Assembly: GCA_038232455.1 (NCBI GenBank)
Contig: JBBSHU010000044.1
Coordinates: 1-23,154 of the forward strand
Length of the DNA: 23,154 nt
Direction of reading: 5' to 3'
DNA from: DATAQC01 sp038232455
GTDB taxonomy: Bacteria; Actinomycetota; Acidimicrobiia; Acidimicrobiales; AC-14
The position numbers were made by a program, and so were the translations under genes. Below are positions 1 to 7,056 of this stretch, piece by piece (the stretch's first letter is position 1; each line of letters begins with the position of its first letter). A model generated the notes under the pieces. The model was not told the origin of the DNA. It ran no database searches and saw only the letters and a list, made by a program, of their open reading frames with translations.

Positions 1-682
1 GATCTACAAGGACATCCCACAGTCCTTCGGCGTCGACAGTCCGATGATGCTCGAACGCCTGCTCTACGTGCTGGCCGCTCAGATCACCGGCTTACTGTCG
101 CCCTCGAACATTTGCGGCGACCTCGGTCTCTCGCAACCCACGTTCGATCGCTATCTCTCCTACCTTGAGCAGGCGTTCCTCGTCTTCACGTTGCCCAATT
201 ACTCGGGACGGGAGGCAACCGTGCAGAAGCGGGGCCGGAAGCTGTACTTCGTGGACGGGGCCATCCGGAACGCGGCTCTGCAGCGAGGCCTCGCACCTCT
301 CGACAACCCGACCGAGCTCGGCGCGCTGGTCGAAAACCTCGTGGCTGCAACGCTGCGCTCGCTCGCGCTCCACACGGGAGTGCGCCTCTACCACTGGCGC
401 GACGGCAAGCACGAGGTCGACTTCGTCTTCGACCACCCCACCCAGCCACTCGCGTTCGAGATCGGTCTCTCGCCCGACCATACGCGCTCAGGCATCAAAG
501 CAATTGCTGAGAGGCACCGTCGCTTCCAGAAGAGGTGCTACCTCGTAGCGCCGCAGGCCGCTGTAGTGCACCCCGACTCGACCGCCGCCGGCGTCGGCAC
601 CCTCCCGCTCGACCTCTTCCTCCAAGTCGTCGGCGCTCAGGCCGAGGCGGCGCTGGCCACCAGCCTGGGAGCCGCCGAGTAG
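1..682 (+). CDS. DUF4143 C-terminal part of an AAA-type ATPase (5'-truncated by window edge)
   Basis: The reading frame is open from base 2 and ends at TAG 680-682. The visible part is the C-terminal half of an ATP-binding protein of the AAA plus DUF4143 type. It opens with IYKDIPQSFGVDS, continues through a winged-helix-like stretch (LLSPSNICGDLGLSQPTFDRY) and has the family's YFVDGAIRNAAL and HWRDGKHEVDFVF segments. The latter resembles a nuclease-like core (E-x-D-F-V). The Walker ATPase domain would lie upstream of the window. ATG codons at 44 and 47 are internal methionines, not starts, because the upstream frame encodes conserved residues. The cellular role of these proteins is not established; they are common in accessory regions. 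Family assignment is firm, function is not. Confidence 0.85.
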   Translation, partial: IYKDIPQSFGVDSPMMLERLLYVLAAQITGLLSPSNICGDLGLSQPTFDRYLSYLEQAFLVFTLPNYSGREATVQKRGRKLYFVDGAIRNAALQRGLAPLDNPTELGALVENLVAATLRSLALHTGVRLYHWRDGKHEVDFVFDHPTQPLAFEIGLSPDHTRSGIKAIAERHRRFQKRCYLVAPQAAVVHPDSTAAGVGTLPLDLFLQVVGAQAEAALATSLGAAE

Positions 683-743
683 CAGCCAAGGGAGCGCGAC
701 CCCGAGCGCTGAACGGTCTGCGGTCTGTAGCTGCCCTCATGCC

Positions 744-977
744 CAGCGCCTCCCGGGCGATTCACGGCTGGAGGAGGAGGTGCGGGTTGGGGCGGAGGCG
801 ACCGGCACCGGCGAGCCGGCCCAGCGCCCGGTCTGCGTCTGAGAGGAGAGGCTCGGTGTCGGGGCTGAGCTCCACCGATCGTGGAACGGGTCGGGGCCAG
901 TGAGCGACGTAGCCGTGGCGACCCAGCGTTCGGACAGCTCCACCGAACGCTGGAGCTACAAACCCGCTTGGGTCCAC
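744..977 (-). pseudogene. Fic-family protein, N-terminal fragment (broken)
   Basis: Read on the minus strand from GTG 977, the frame gives GRHGYVAHWPRPVPRSVELS followed by LSDADRALGRLAGAGR and PNPHLLLQP. This matches my recollection of the N-terminal domain of Fic (AMP-transferase type) proteins. A TGA at 764-762 sits where the family usually has Tyr. The frame then continues as IAREAL (to 744) before all resemblance is lost. The remainder of the N-terminal domain (usually SSRIEGT) and the whole catalytic Fic domain with its HxFx(D/E)GN(G/K)R motif are absent. The gene therefore has both a premature stop and a 3' deletion. It lies tail-on to the DUF4143 gene and its promoter region carries symmetric 8-bp boxes. 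A short real ORF of 71 residues is the alternative, but the resemblance continuing past the stop argues for decay. Confidence 0.68.
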
Positions 978-1048
978 GCCGACAAGCTACAACGAATCGG
1001 GCCTCATATTTGTAGCTCCCACGCGGATGGCCAAAGGTCGTTGTAGCT
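954..1048. promoter_or_regulatory. Four-box symmetric operator (AGCTACAA / TTGTAGCT)
   Basis: Exact copies of AGCTACAA lie at 954-961 and 985-992, and exact inverted copies TTGTAGCT at 1010-1017 and 1041-1048. Both the inner and the outer pair are centred on position 1001, and the spacing within each half is 31 bp (about three helical turns). The outer pair extends to 9 bp (GAGCTACAA / TTGTAGCTC). The boxes straddle the GTG of the broken fic gene at 977, as an autoregulatory operator would. The regulator is not identified. Confidence 0.6.
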
Positions 1049-1441
1049 CATGACGGCTCCGTGGCCCGGTCCCACAGCGCCGACCAGGTCCCCCTGGTGT
1101 TGTTGCGCCCGTTGGTGTCGGCCTTCGGATGCCAAGCGGCTAGGACGGCGTGACCCAGTTCTGACGCTGAACTCGGCTCGAATCGGGACTGCCCGAGTCA
1201 AGCCTGAGCCTTCGCTGCCTGCCCGAGTTTGGGTCTCTTTCACGACTACTGATGCCGTCGGAGCGTTGTCGGCGGCCGCCCGCGATTGTCTGTCCCCTCA
1301 CCGCGGCCTCCGCAACGCCGCATCAGGTGAGGTGAGGCAACTTCTGAGCCATGCCGGGTCCGTTCGCGATTGCGTCGGGACCTGTTCTGGGTCCGTTCTG
1401 GGTTCTGTCCGCACATCCGCACAGTTCTGTCCGCAAGCCGC

Positions 1442-1463
1442 TCCGGTAGAAGTCCGGTAGAAG
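1442..1463. repeat. 11-bp tandem duplication
   Basis: TCCGGTAGAAG is repeated exactly twice without a gap, followed by a further TCC. It lies about 55 bp from the 3' end of tRNA-Leu and next to the GTTCTG cluster. Confidence 0.85.
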
Positions 1464-1518
1464 TCCTGCCCTTTCGGCGACTCCACACCCCTCCTGACCT
1501 GCACCTTCGGTGTCGGTG

Positions 1519-1602
<84 letters not shown>

Positions 1603-1697
1603 GGGCGTGAGGGAGACTCTACTGCCCGGCTCGCGATCCGCGAACGGGCTCGTCGGGCCTCCACCGCGAATGGAGGCCTGGCCGGGCGAGGGGTGGG

Positions 1698-1703
1698 TAA
1701 GCT
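1698..1703 (+). promoter_or_regulatory. Putative -10 element of the fhaA operon
   Basis: TAAGCT matches TANNNT and ends 10 nt before ATG 1714, leaving little or no leader. No good -35 hexamer is visible. The same arrangement recurs before several genes in the window. Confidence 0.35.
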
Positions 1704-1713
1704 TCGACAGCCC

Positions 1714-2370
1714 ATGGGTCTCAAACAGTTCGAGCAGAGGCTCGAGCGTCTGGTGGAGGGTTCCTTCGCCAAGATGTTCCGGCATGGCCTGGAGCCCGTC
1801 GAGCTGGGTCGGCGGCTGACCCGGGAGATGGACATGGAGCGCGTCGTGGGCGTGAACGGCCGCGTCACCCCCAACCATTTCCAGGTCTCGCTCAGCCAGG
1901 ACGACTGCAAGCGTTTCGACTCGGTGTCCGAGGCCCTCACCAGGGAGTTGGCCGAGGCGGTACGCGAGCACGCCCGCGACGAGGGCTACTCCTTCATGGG
2001 CCCCGTCTCGGTCCAACTGGCCGAGGACCCTGCCCTGGGCAAAGGTGAGTTCCTCGTGGCCTCGGAGATGCTGGAGTCGCCGGGCGGGGCGGCGGTGGGC
2101 TCGCTGGCCCTGGGCGACGGGAGCCGCGTCGTCATCGGCGAGGAGACCATCAGCATCGGACGCCTGCCCGAGTGCGACATCGCCGTCTCCGATCCCAACG
2201 TCAGCCGCCGCCACGCCGAGGTCCGCCGTCAGGGCAACGACTTCGTGGTCGTCGACCTGGGGTCCACCAACGGCACCAAGGTCAACGGGGCCGGCGTGCA
2301 GGAGCGGCGCCTGGTCGACGGCGACGACATCACCGTTGGCGGCACCCACATCCGCTTCGAGGCCTCCTAG
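1714..2370 (+). CDS. fhaA: FhaA-like protein: DUF3662 plus FHA domain, compact form
   Basis: A 218-residue cytoplasmic adaptor. Residues 1-115 match the DUF3662 domain that opens FhaA proteins (MGLKQFEQRLERLVEG, then LEPVELGRRLTREMD). Residues 130-218 form a forkhead-associated phosphothreonine-binding domain with GR at 149-150, SRRH at 164-167 and GSTNGTKVNG at 183-192. In mycobacteria FhaA binds phosphorylated partners such as MviN to control peptidoglycan synthesis, and is itself a kinase target. Mycobacterial FhaA is about 527 residues because of a long linker; here the two domains are almost directly joined. I chose ATG 1714 because homologues begin MG(V/L)xQxFExxLE. A GTG at 1693 in the same frame would add seven residues. 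First gene of the operon. Confidence 0.9.
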   Translation: MGLKQFEQRLERLVEGSFAKMFRHGLEPVELGRRLTREMDMERVVGVNGRVTPNHFQVSLSQDDCKRFDSVSEALTRELAEAVREHARDEGYSFMGPVSVQLAEDPALGKGEFLVASEMLESPGGAAVGSLALGDGSRVVIGEETISIGRLPECDIAVSDPNVSRRHAEVRRQGNDFVVVDLGSTNGTKVNGAGVQERRLVDGDDITVGGTHIRFEAS

Positions 2371-2380
2371 GACTCCGGAC

Positions 2381-2854
2381 GTGCCCGACTCCCTGCTCAC
2401 CATCCTCAAGTTCTGCTTCCTGGCCGTGCTGTACCTCTTCTTCGTGCGCGTGCTGCGGGCGGTGTGGGCCGAGATCCGCGAACCGGCCCCCGTGGCCGTG
2501 CCCGTCGCCGCCCCGGCGGCTCAAGCACCCGCGGCCCGGCAGGCGTGGGCCGGGGCCGGCAAGGGTGGGTCGCGTCTACGGGTCGTCGAACCGGCCGACA
2601 CCCGGGGCCAGACCTACGACCTGGGCGACGAGCTCACCCTGGGCCGGGCCGCGGGATGCCAGGTGACCATCGACGACACGTTCGTGTCCCAGCTCCATGC
2701 CCGTCTGTTCCGGCGGGACAGCCAGTACTTCGTCGAGGATCTTGGGTCGACCAACGGCACCTATCTCAACCGCAAGAAGGTCGCCGCACCCATCGCCATC
2801 CGCAAGGGCGACCGCCTGCAGGTGGGCAAAACCGTGCTGGAGCTCATCCAGTGA
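2381..2854 (+). CDS. fhaB: FhaB-like membrane-anchored FHA protein
   Basis: A 157-residue protein starting at GTG 2381, 10 nt after the fhaA stop. It begins with a hydrophobic segment (about residues 5-25, LLTILKFCFLAVLYLFFVRV). A short Ala/Pro-rich linker follows, then an FHA domain over about residues 68-157: LGRAAGCQVTIDD, VSQLHARL at 102-109 and LGSTNGTYLNR at 121-131. The conserved Ser, His and Asn needed to bind phosphothreonine are present. Mycobacterial FhaB (FipA, 155 residues) has the same length and layout and links the PknA/PknB kinases to division proteins. Longer upstream frames with no such start are shadows of fhaA. The GTG start is inferred from homologue length. Confidence 0.88.
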   Translation: MPDSLLTILKFCFLAVLYLFFVRVLRAVWAEIREPAPVAVPVAAPAAQAPAARQAWAGAGKGGSRLRVVEPADTRGQTYDLGDELTLGRAAGCQVTIDDTFVSQLHARLFRRDSQYFVEDLGSTNGTYLNRKKVAAPIAIRKGDRLQVGKTVLELIQ

Positions 2855-2867
2855 GGCGGCGGCACCC

Positions 2868-4202
2868 ATGACCGTCCTTCGAGGAGGAGCGGCCACCGAC
2901 GTGGGCCGTGTCCGGGAGATCAACGAGGACCGCTACCTCCAGCGCGACGACCTGGGGCTGTTCGCCGTCGCCGACGGCGTCGGCGGCCACCAGGCCGGCG
3001 AGGTGGCCTCCCAGACCTCGGTCGAGACCATCGAGGCGGCTTTTGTCGAACCCACCACCGAGGGCCTGGTGACCGCCATCAAGCAGGCGAACGACGCCGT
3101 CTGGCACCTGGCCCAGTCGACGGCCGAGAAGCGGGGAATGGGCACCACCCTCACGGCCGTGGCCTTGGTGAACGAGGACGGCGAGGAACACCTGGCCGTG
3201 GCCAACGTGGGCGACTCGCGCGTCTACCTCTTCCAGCAGGGCGAGCTGTCGCAGCTCACCGAGGACCACAGCCTGGTCGAGGAGCTCGTGCGCGAGGGTC
3301 AGATCACCCCCGAAGAAGCGCGCGTGCACCCGCAACGCTCGATCATCACCCGGGCCCTGGGCATGGACCCCAACGTCGCCGTCGACTCCCTCCAGGTCCT
3401 GCCCTACGAGGGCGACCGCCTCCTGTTGTGCAGTGACGGGCTCACCAACGAGGTCAGCGACGAGAAGATCGGGTCGATCCTGCGGCGCATGGGCGACCCC
3501 CAGGAGGCGGCCCAGGAGCTGGTGCGCCAGGCCCGGGAGAACGGGGGCAACGACAACATCACCGTGGTGGTGGTCGACGTGGTCGACGACGACGACCGCT
3601 CGGGCCGGGCCTCGGTCGCACTCGCCGGCGATGCCCGTCGGGCCCCGGCGCCGGCCCCCTCGAGGGGCGGCGCGACGAGCTCGATGCCCGCCTTGGGTGC
3701 CGAGCCCGACCAGCGCGGTCCCGGCTCGGCCTCGGGCGCCACCATGACGGCCACCGACGCCAGGCCGTCGGAGCTGCCTCCTCGTCCAGCCCAACCTCGC
3801 CGGGTCACCTGGCGGGTCCTGGCCTTTTTCGTCGTCCTCATCCTCGTGGCCGGCGTGGGTGTGGTGGCCGTCGGCTGGTACGCCCGTAACACCTACTACG
3901 TGGGCCTCGACGGTGACAGTGTGGCCATCTTCAGAGGACGCCCCGGCGGCCTCCTGTGGTTCGAGCCCACCCTGCAGGAACGCAAGCCGCTGACCACCCG
4001 CGATGTGCTGCCGGCGCGCCTCCCCGACCTGCGGGCCGGACGGGAGGAGCCCACCAAGGCCGCCGCCGACCGCTACGTGAACAATCTCCGCCAGGAGGCG
4101 GCGGGTCTCGTTCCCGGAACGGTCCCCGTTCCCACCACCGTCTTCCCTCCCCCCACCACCATTCCGCTGGCACCACCGAGCACGCCCACCACACCCCAGT
4201 GA
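2868..4202 (+). CDS. pstP: PP2C-type Ser/Thr protein phosphatase PstP
   Basis: A 444-residue membrane-bound phosphatase that reverses the kinase encoded downstream. The catalytic PP2C domain covers about residues 1-238, with metal-binding motifs INED at 18-21, ADGVGGH at 35-41, NVGDSRVYL at 113-121, CSDGL at 188-192 and GGNDN at 226-230. A low-complexity Ala/Pro linker (about 245-312) leads to one transmembrane helix (about 314-338), then an outer domain and a Pro/Thr-rich tail (about 415-444). Mycobacterial PstP (514 residues) has the same order. ATG 2868 lies 13 nt after fhaB with a purine-rich GAGGCGG upstream. The stop overlaps the next start (GTGA), suggesting translational coupling. Confidence 0.93.
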   Translation: MTVLRGGAATDVGRVREINEDRYLQRDDLGLFAVADGVGGHQAGEVASQTSVETIEAAFVEPTTEGLVTAIKQANDAVWHLAQSTAEKRGMGTTLTAVALVNEDGEEHLAVANVGDSRVYLFQQGELSQLTEDHSLVEELVREGQITPEEARVHPQRSIITRALGMDPNVAVDSLQVLPYEGDRLLLCSDGLTNEVSDEKIGSILRRMGDPQEAAQELVRQARENGGNDNITVVVVDVVDDDDRSGRASVALAGDARRAPAPAPSRGGATSSMPALGAEPDQRGPGSASGATMTATDARPSELPPRPAQPRRVTWRVLAFFVVLILVAGVGVVAVGWYARNTYYVGLDGDSVAIFRGRPGGLLWFEPTLQERKPLTTRDVLPARLPDLRAGREEPTKAAADRYVNNLRQEAAGLVPGTVPVPTTVFPPPTTIPLAPPSTPTTPQ

Positions 4203-5542
4203 TCGCCAACACCGCCCTGCGCGAGAGCGTGGTCTTCCGATCCCGACGCAACACCGAGCTCGGACTGATCGTCCTGGCCGCGGTGCTGACCGGGAGCGCC
4301 TACGTCCTGGCCAGCCTGGGTCGCTCGTCGACCCTGCCCGTCGACATCGTGCCGTTCCTCCTCGTCATCCTGGGACTGCTGGCCGTGGCCCACATCGCCA
4401 CCAGGCGCCTGGCCCCGGCCGCCAACGGGATCATGCTTCCCCTGGCCGGGTTGCTGAACGGCATCGGGTACGTGTTCATCGCCCGTCTCGACAAGGACCT
4501 GGCTGCTCTCCAGGCCGTGTGGACGGCTCTGGGTATCGCCGTCTTCGTGGCCACCCTGGTGCTCGTGCGGCGGGTGCGCGACCTCGAGCGCTTCCGTTAC
4601 ACATTCGCCCTCGTGGGCATCGGCCTGCTCCTGATGCCACTGCTACCGGTCCTCGGCCGCAACATCAACGGGTCGCGGCTGTGGATCCGGTTCGGGTCGG
4701 TGACTTTCCAGCCCGGCGAGCTGGCCAAGATCGTCCTCTGCATCTTCTTCGCCTCGTACCTGGTGGAAAAGCGCGAGCTTCTCTCCGAGGCGCGTCACCG
4801 GGTGGGAGCGGTGTTCGTTCCCAACTTCAAGCACTTCGGGCCCGTCGCCCTGGCCTGGGGCGTCTCTATCGTCATCATGACGGCCGAGCGCGACCTGGGG
4901 TCGTCGCTGCTGTTCTTCACCCTGTTCATCGCCATGCTCTGGGTGGCCACCGGGCGGGGCGCCTACCTCGGCATCGGCGGCGTGATGTTCGGTGCCGGCG
5001 CCTTCATGGCCTGGCGCTCGTTCGGCCACGTCCAGGACCGGGTCACCATCTGGATCAATCCCTGGAAGACGGCCAGTGGCACGGGCTACCAGATCGTGCA
5101 GGCCCTGTTCGCCTTTGCCGCCGGGGGCCTGGCCGGCACCAATCTGGCCCAGGGCAGCCCGCAGCGGATCCCCGCCGTGTCCACCGACTTCATCTTCGCG
5201 GCCATCGGTGAGGAGCTGGGCCTGATCGGCACCACCGCCATCGTCATCGCCTTCCTGCTCATGGTGGCCACGGGCATCCGTATCGCCTTGCGGGCCGAAC
5301 CCCCCTTCGAGAAGCTGCTGGCCGCCGGGCTCACGACCATCATCGGCGTGCAGGCCTTCGTCATCATCGGCGGGGTCACCCGCCTGGTTCCCCTCACCGG
5401 GATCACCCTCCCGTTCGTCTCCTACGGCGGCTCGTCGCTCCTGGCCAACTACCTGCTATTGGCCCTGCTGTTGCGTATCTCCCACGACCAGTCGGTCCGC
5501 GAACAGGCCGAGGCCTACGCCGCCAGCGAGACCCGGGCGTGA
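4199..5542 (+). CDS. rodA: SEDS-family peptidoglycan glycosyltransferase (FtsW/RodA type)
   Basis: A 447-residue polytopic membrane protein, about ten or more hydrophobic helices. It polymerises lipid II into glycan strands together with the class B PBP encoded next. Family marks include NINGSRLWIRFGSVTFQPGE (155-174), ERDLGSSLLF at 230-239 with the putative catalytic Asp232 (compare Asp255 of Thermus RodA), FIFAAIGEELGLIG at 331-344, and LVPLTGITLPFVSYGGSS at 396-413. The start GTG 4199 overlaps the pstP stop by 4 nt and gives the usual length (Rv0017c is 469). The frame extends further upstream, but that part is antisense to nothing conserved and lies inside pstP. By synteny it corresponds to mycobacterial rodA; FtsW function cannot be excluded from sequence alone. 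Confidence 0.93.
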   Translation: MIANTALRESVVFRSRRNTELGLIVLAAVLTGSAYVLASLGRSSTLPVDIVPFLLVILGLLAVAHIATRRLAPAANGIMLPLAGLLNGIGYVFIARLDKDLAALQAVWTALGIAVFVATLVLVRRVRDLERFRYTFALVGIGLLLMPLLPVLGRNINGSRLWIRFGSVTFQPGELAKIVLCIFFASYLVEKRELLSEARHRVGAVFVPNFKHFGPVALAWGVSIVIMTAERDLGSSLLFFTLFIAMLWVATGRGAYLGIGGVMFGAGAFMAWRSFGHVQDRVTIWINPWKTASGTGYQIVQALFAFAAGGLAGTNLAQGSPQRIPAVSTDFIFAAIGEELGLIGTTAIVIAFLLMVATGIRIALRAEPPFEKLLAAGLTTIIGVQAFVIIGGVTRLVPLTGITLPFVSYGGSSLLANYLLLALLLRISHDQSVREQAEAYAASETRA

Positions 5543-6993
5543 ACCGCCAGATCCGTGGCCTCGGTATCGGCCTGTCCGTGCTGTTCGTGGCTCTGTTCCT
5601 GCAGCTCAACTGGTTGCAGGTGGTCGACGCCGACCACCTCAACAACCATCCGGGCAACAGCCGGGCCGTCGTGCGCGACTTCACCCAGCCGAGGGGGGCC
5701 ATCCAGACCTCCGACGGAGCGGTGATCGCCGAGTCGACACCCAGCGGCGACCAGTTCGAGCGCCAACGCCGCTATCCCGAAGGATCGCTGTTCGGCCATC
5801 TCACCGGCTACTTCTCCTTCACCTACGGCACCGACGGCGTGGAACGCACCTACAACGACGCCCTCACCGGCCGCAATCAGAAGCTCAGCCTCGACCGTCT
5901 GAGCGACCTCCTCCTGAAAAAGGAGCACAGCGCCAACGTCACCCTCAGCGTGTCCAAATCGCTCCAGCAGGTCGCCAGCGAGGCCCTGGGGTCGCGCAAG
6001 GGTGCCGTGGTCGCCCTCGATCCCCACACCGGGGCGGTGCTGGCCATGGTCGACTATCCCGTCGAGGACCCCAACCCCCTGGCCGGTCACAACCAGACTG
6101 ACGTGCGCGACGCCTGGACCGCCCTCAACAACGATCCGGCCAAGCCGCTGCTGCCCCGCACCTACCGTGACCGCTACTTCCCGGGCTCGAGCTTCAAGGT
6201 CGTGACGGCGTCCGCGGGGCTGGAAACGGGGACGGCGACGATCACCCGGCCCTCGTACCCGTTCGTCTCCCAGCTCGACCTGCCCCAGGGCAGCCCCCCG
6301 CTCAAGAACTTCGGCGGCGAGGTGTGCGGCGGCACCCTGCCCGAGGCCCTGCGGGTGTCGTGCAACACGTCGTTCGCCCAGTTGGGCCTCGACCTCGGCG
6401 CCGACAAATTGGAGGCCGGTGCCCAGTCGTTCGGGTTCACCAAGGTGCCACCGATCGACCTCCCCTTCGCCCGGCCGTCCACCTTCCCCACCACCGCCGA
6501 GCTGGCCCGGGACAAGCCCGCCCAGGCCAAGTCGGCCATCGGCCAGCAGGACGTGTCGGCCACGCCCCTGCAGATGGCCCTGGTGGCCGCCGGTATCGCC
6601 AACGACGGGGTCGTCATGACGCCGCACGTGATGGCCGAGGTTCGCGACAGCGAAGGTCGGGTGGTCGACAAGTACCAGCCCAAACCCTGGACGACGGCGG
6701 TCTCCCCCGACGTGGCCCACACCGTGCGCGACATGATGGTTGGCGTGGTCGAAGGCGGTACGGGTACCCTCGCCCAGATCCCCGGTGTGACGGTGGCGGG
6801 CAAGACGGGCACGGCCCAGACGGGCCGGGACACCAGCCATACCTGGTTCGTGGCCTTCGCCCCGGCCGAGAACCCGAGGATCGCCGTGGCCGTGATCATC
6901 GAGGACCAGCCCAACGTGAACGAGGCCACCGGCGGCACGATCGCCGCACCGGTGGCCAGGACCGTCATGCAGGCCGCCCTGGGGACCCCGTGA
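5539..6993 (+). CDS. pbpA: Class B penicillin-binding protein PbpA (transpeptidase)
   Basis: A 484-residue protein with an N-terminal membrane anchor (about residues 7-27) and a short dimerisation/pedestal region (to about 140). The rest is a transpeptidase domain that cross-links peptidoglycan outside the membrane. The three catalytic motifs are intact: SxxK as SSFK at 217-220 (Ser217 nucleophile), SxN as SCN at 274-276, and KTG at 422-424. Mycobacterial PbpA has 491 residues. The GTG start at 5539 overlaps the SEDS stop by 4 nt (GTGA), so enzyme and polymerase are translationally coupled, fitting their known function as a pair. The next gene is 63 nt downstream. Confidence 0.94.
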   Translation: MNRQIRGLGIGLSVLFVALFLQLNWLQVVDADHLNNHPGNSRAVVRDFTQPRGAIQTSDGAVIAESTPSGDQFERQRRYPEGSLFGHLTGYFSFTYGTDGVERTYNDALTGRNQKLSLDRLSDLLLKKEHSANVTLSVSKSLQQVASEALGSRKGAVVALDPHTGAVLAMVDYPVEDPNPLAGHNQTDVRDAWTALNNDPAKPLLPRTYRDRYFPGSSFKVVTASAGLETGTATITRPSYPFVSQLDLPQGSPPLKNFGGEVCGGTLPEALRVSCNTSFAQLGLDLGADKLEAGAQSFGFTKVPPIDLPFARPSTFPTTAELARDKPAQAKSAIGQQDVSATPLQMALVAAGIANDGVVMTPHVMAEVRDSEGRVVDKYQPKPWTTAVSPDVAHTVRDMMVGVVEGGTGTLAQIPGVTVAGKTGTAQTGRDTSHTWFVAFAPAENPRIAVAVIIEDQPNVNEATGGTIAAPVARTVMQAALGTP

Positions 6994-7048
6994 CGAGCCG
7001 CTCCCACGGGTGCATGGCCGACAACCGCCGTCGGCGGCCGTAGGCTCG
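6994..7048. promoter_or_regulatory. Structured pbpA-pknB intergenic region with -10-like TAGGCT
   Basis: CGAGCC (6994-6999, directly after the pbpA stop) can pair with GGCTCG (7043-7048), enclosing an inner hairpin GCCGAC (7017-7022) / GTCGGC (7030-7035). TAGGCT at 7041-7046 fits TANNNT and ends 10 nt before the pknB ATG. The spot could hold an attenuator, a partial terminator or an internal promoter. The -10 overlaps the outer stem. Confidence 0.4.
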
Positions 7049-7056
7049 GTTACCCC

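Larger units (their letters stand above)
683..1518. other. Long non-coding or decayed stretch beside tRNA-Leu
   Basis: Apart from the fic fragment and the four-box operator I see no convincing gene here. The open frames on both strands lack family motifs and have compositionally odd proteins. From 1384 to 1463 the DNA is locally repetitive: GTTCTG occurs four times (1384, 1395, 1402, 1424), GTTCTGTCCGCA twice (1402-1413, 1424-1435), and TCCGGTAGAAG is an exact 11-bp tandem duplication (1442-1463). The position on the 3' side of a tRNA gene is typical of integration scars. No integrase and no duplicate of the tRNA 3' end is visible. Confidence 0.5.

Noticed and set aside
923..953. 11-bp perfect hairpin (CCAGCGTTCGG / CCGAACGCTGG) as a terminator
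   Set aside because: It lies inside the fic fragment and encodes PAFGGAVRTLG. Similar residues are usual in the family, so it is probably a coding coincidence; no T-tract follows.
1050..1460. 136-residue open frame on the + strand
   Set aside because: Unusual composition rich in Cys, Trp, Arg and Pro, no motif, and it runs through the GTTCTG repeats.
1681..1695. GGGCGAGGGG before fhaA as a duplicated tRNA-Leu 3' end (att site)
   Set aside because: Only about 10 bases match the acceptor region; too short to separate from chance in high-GC DNA.
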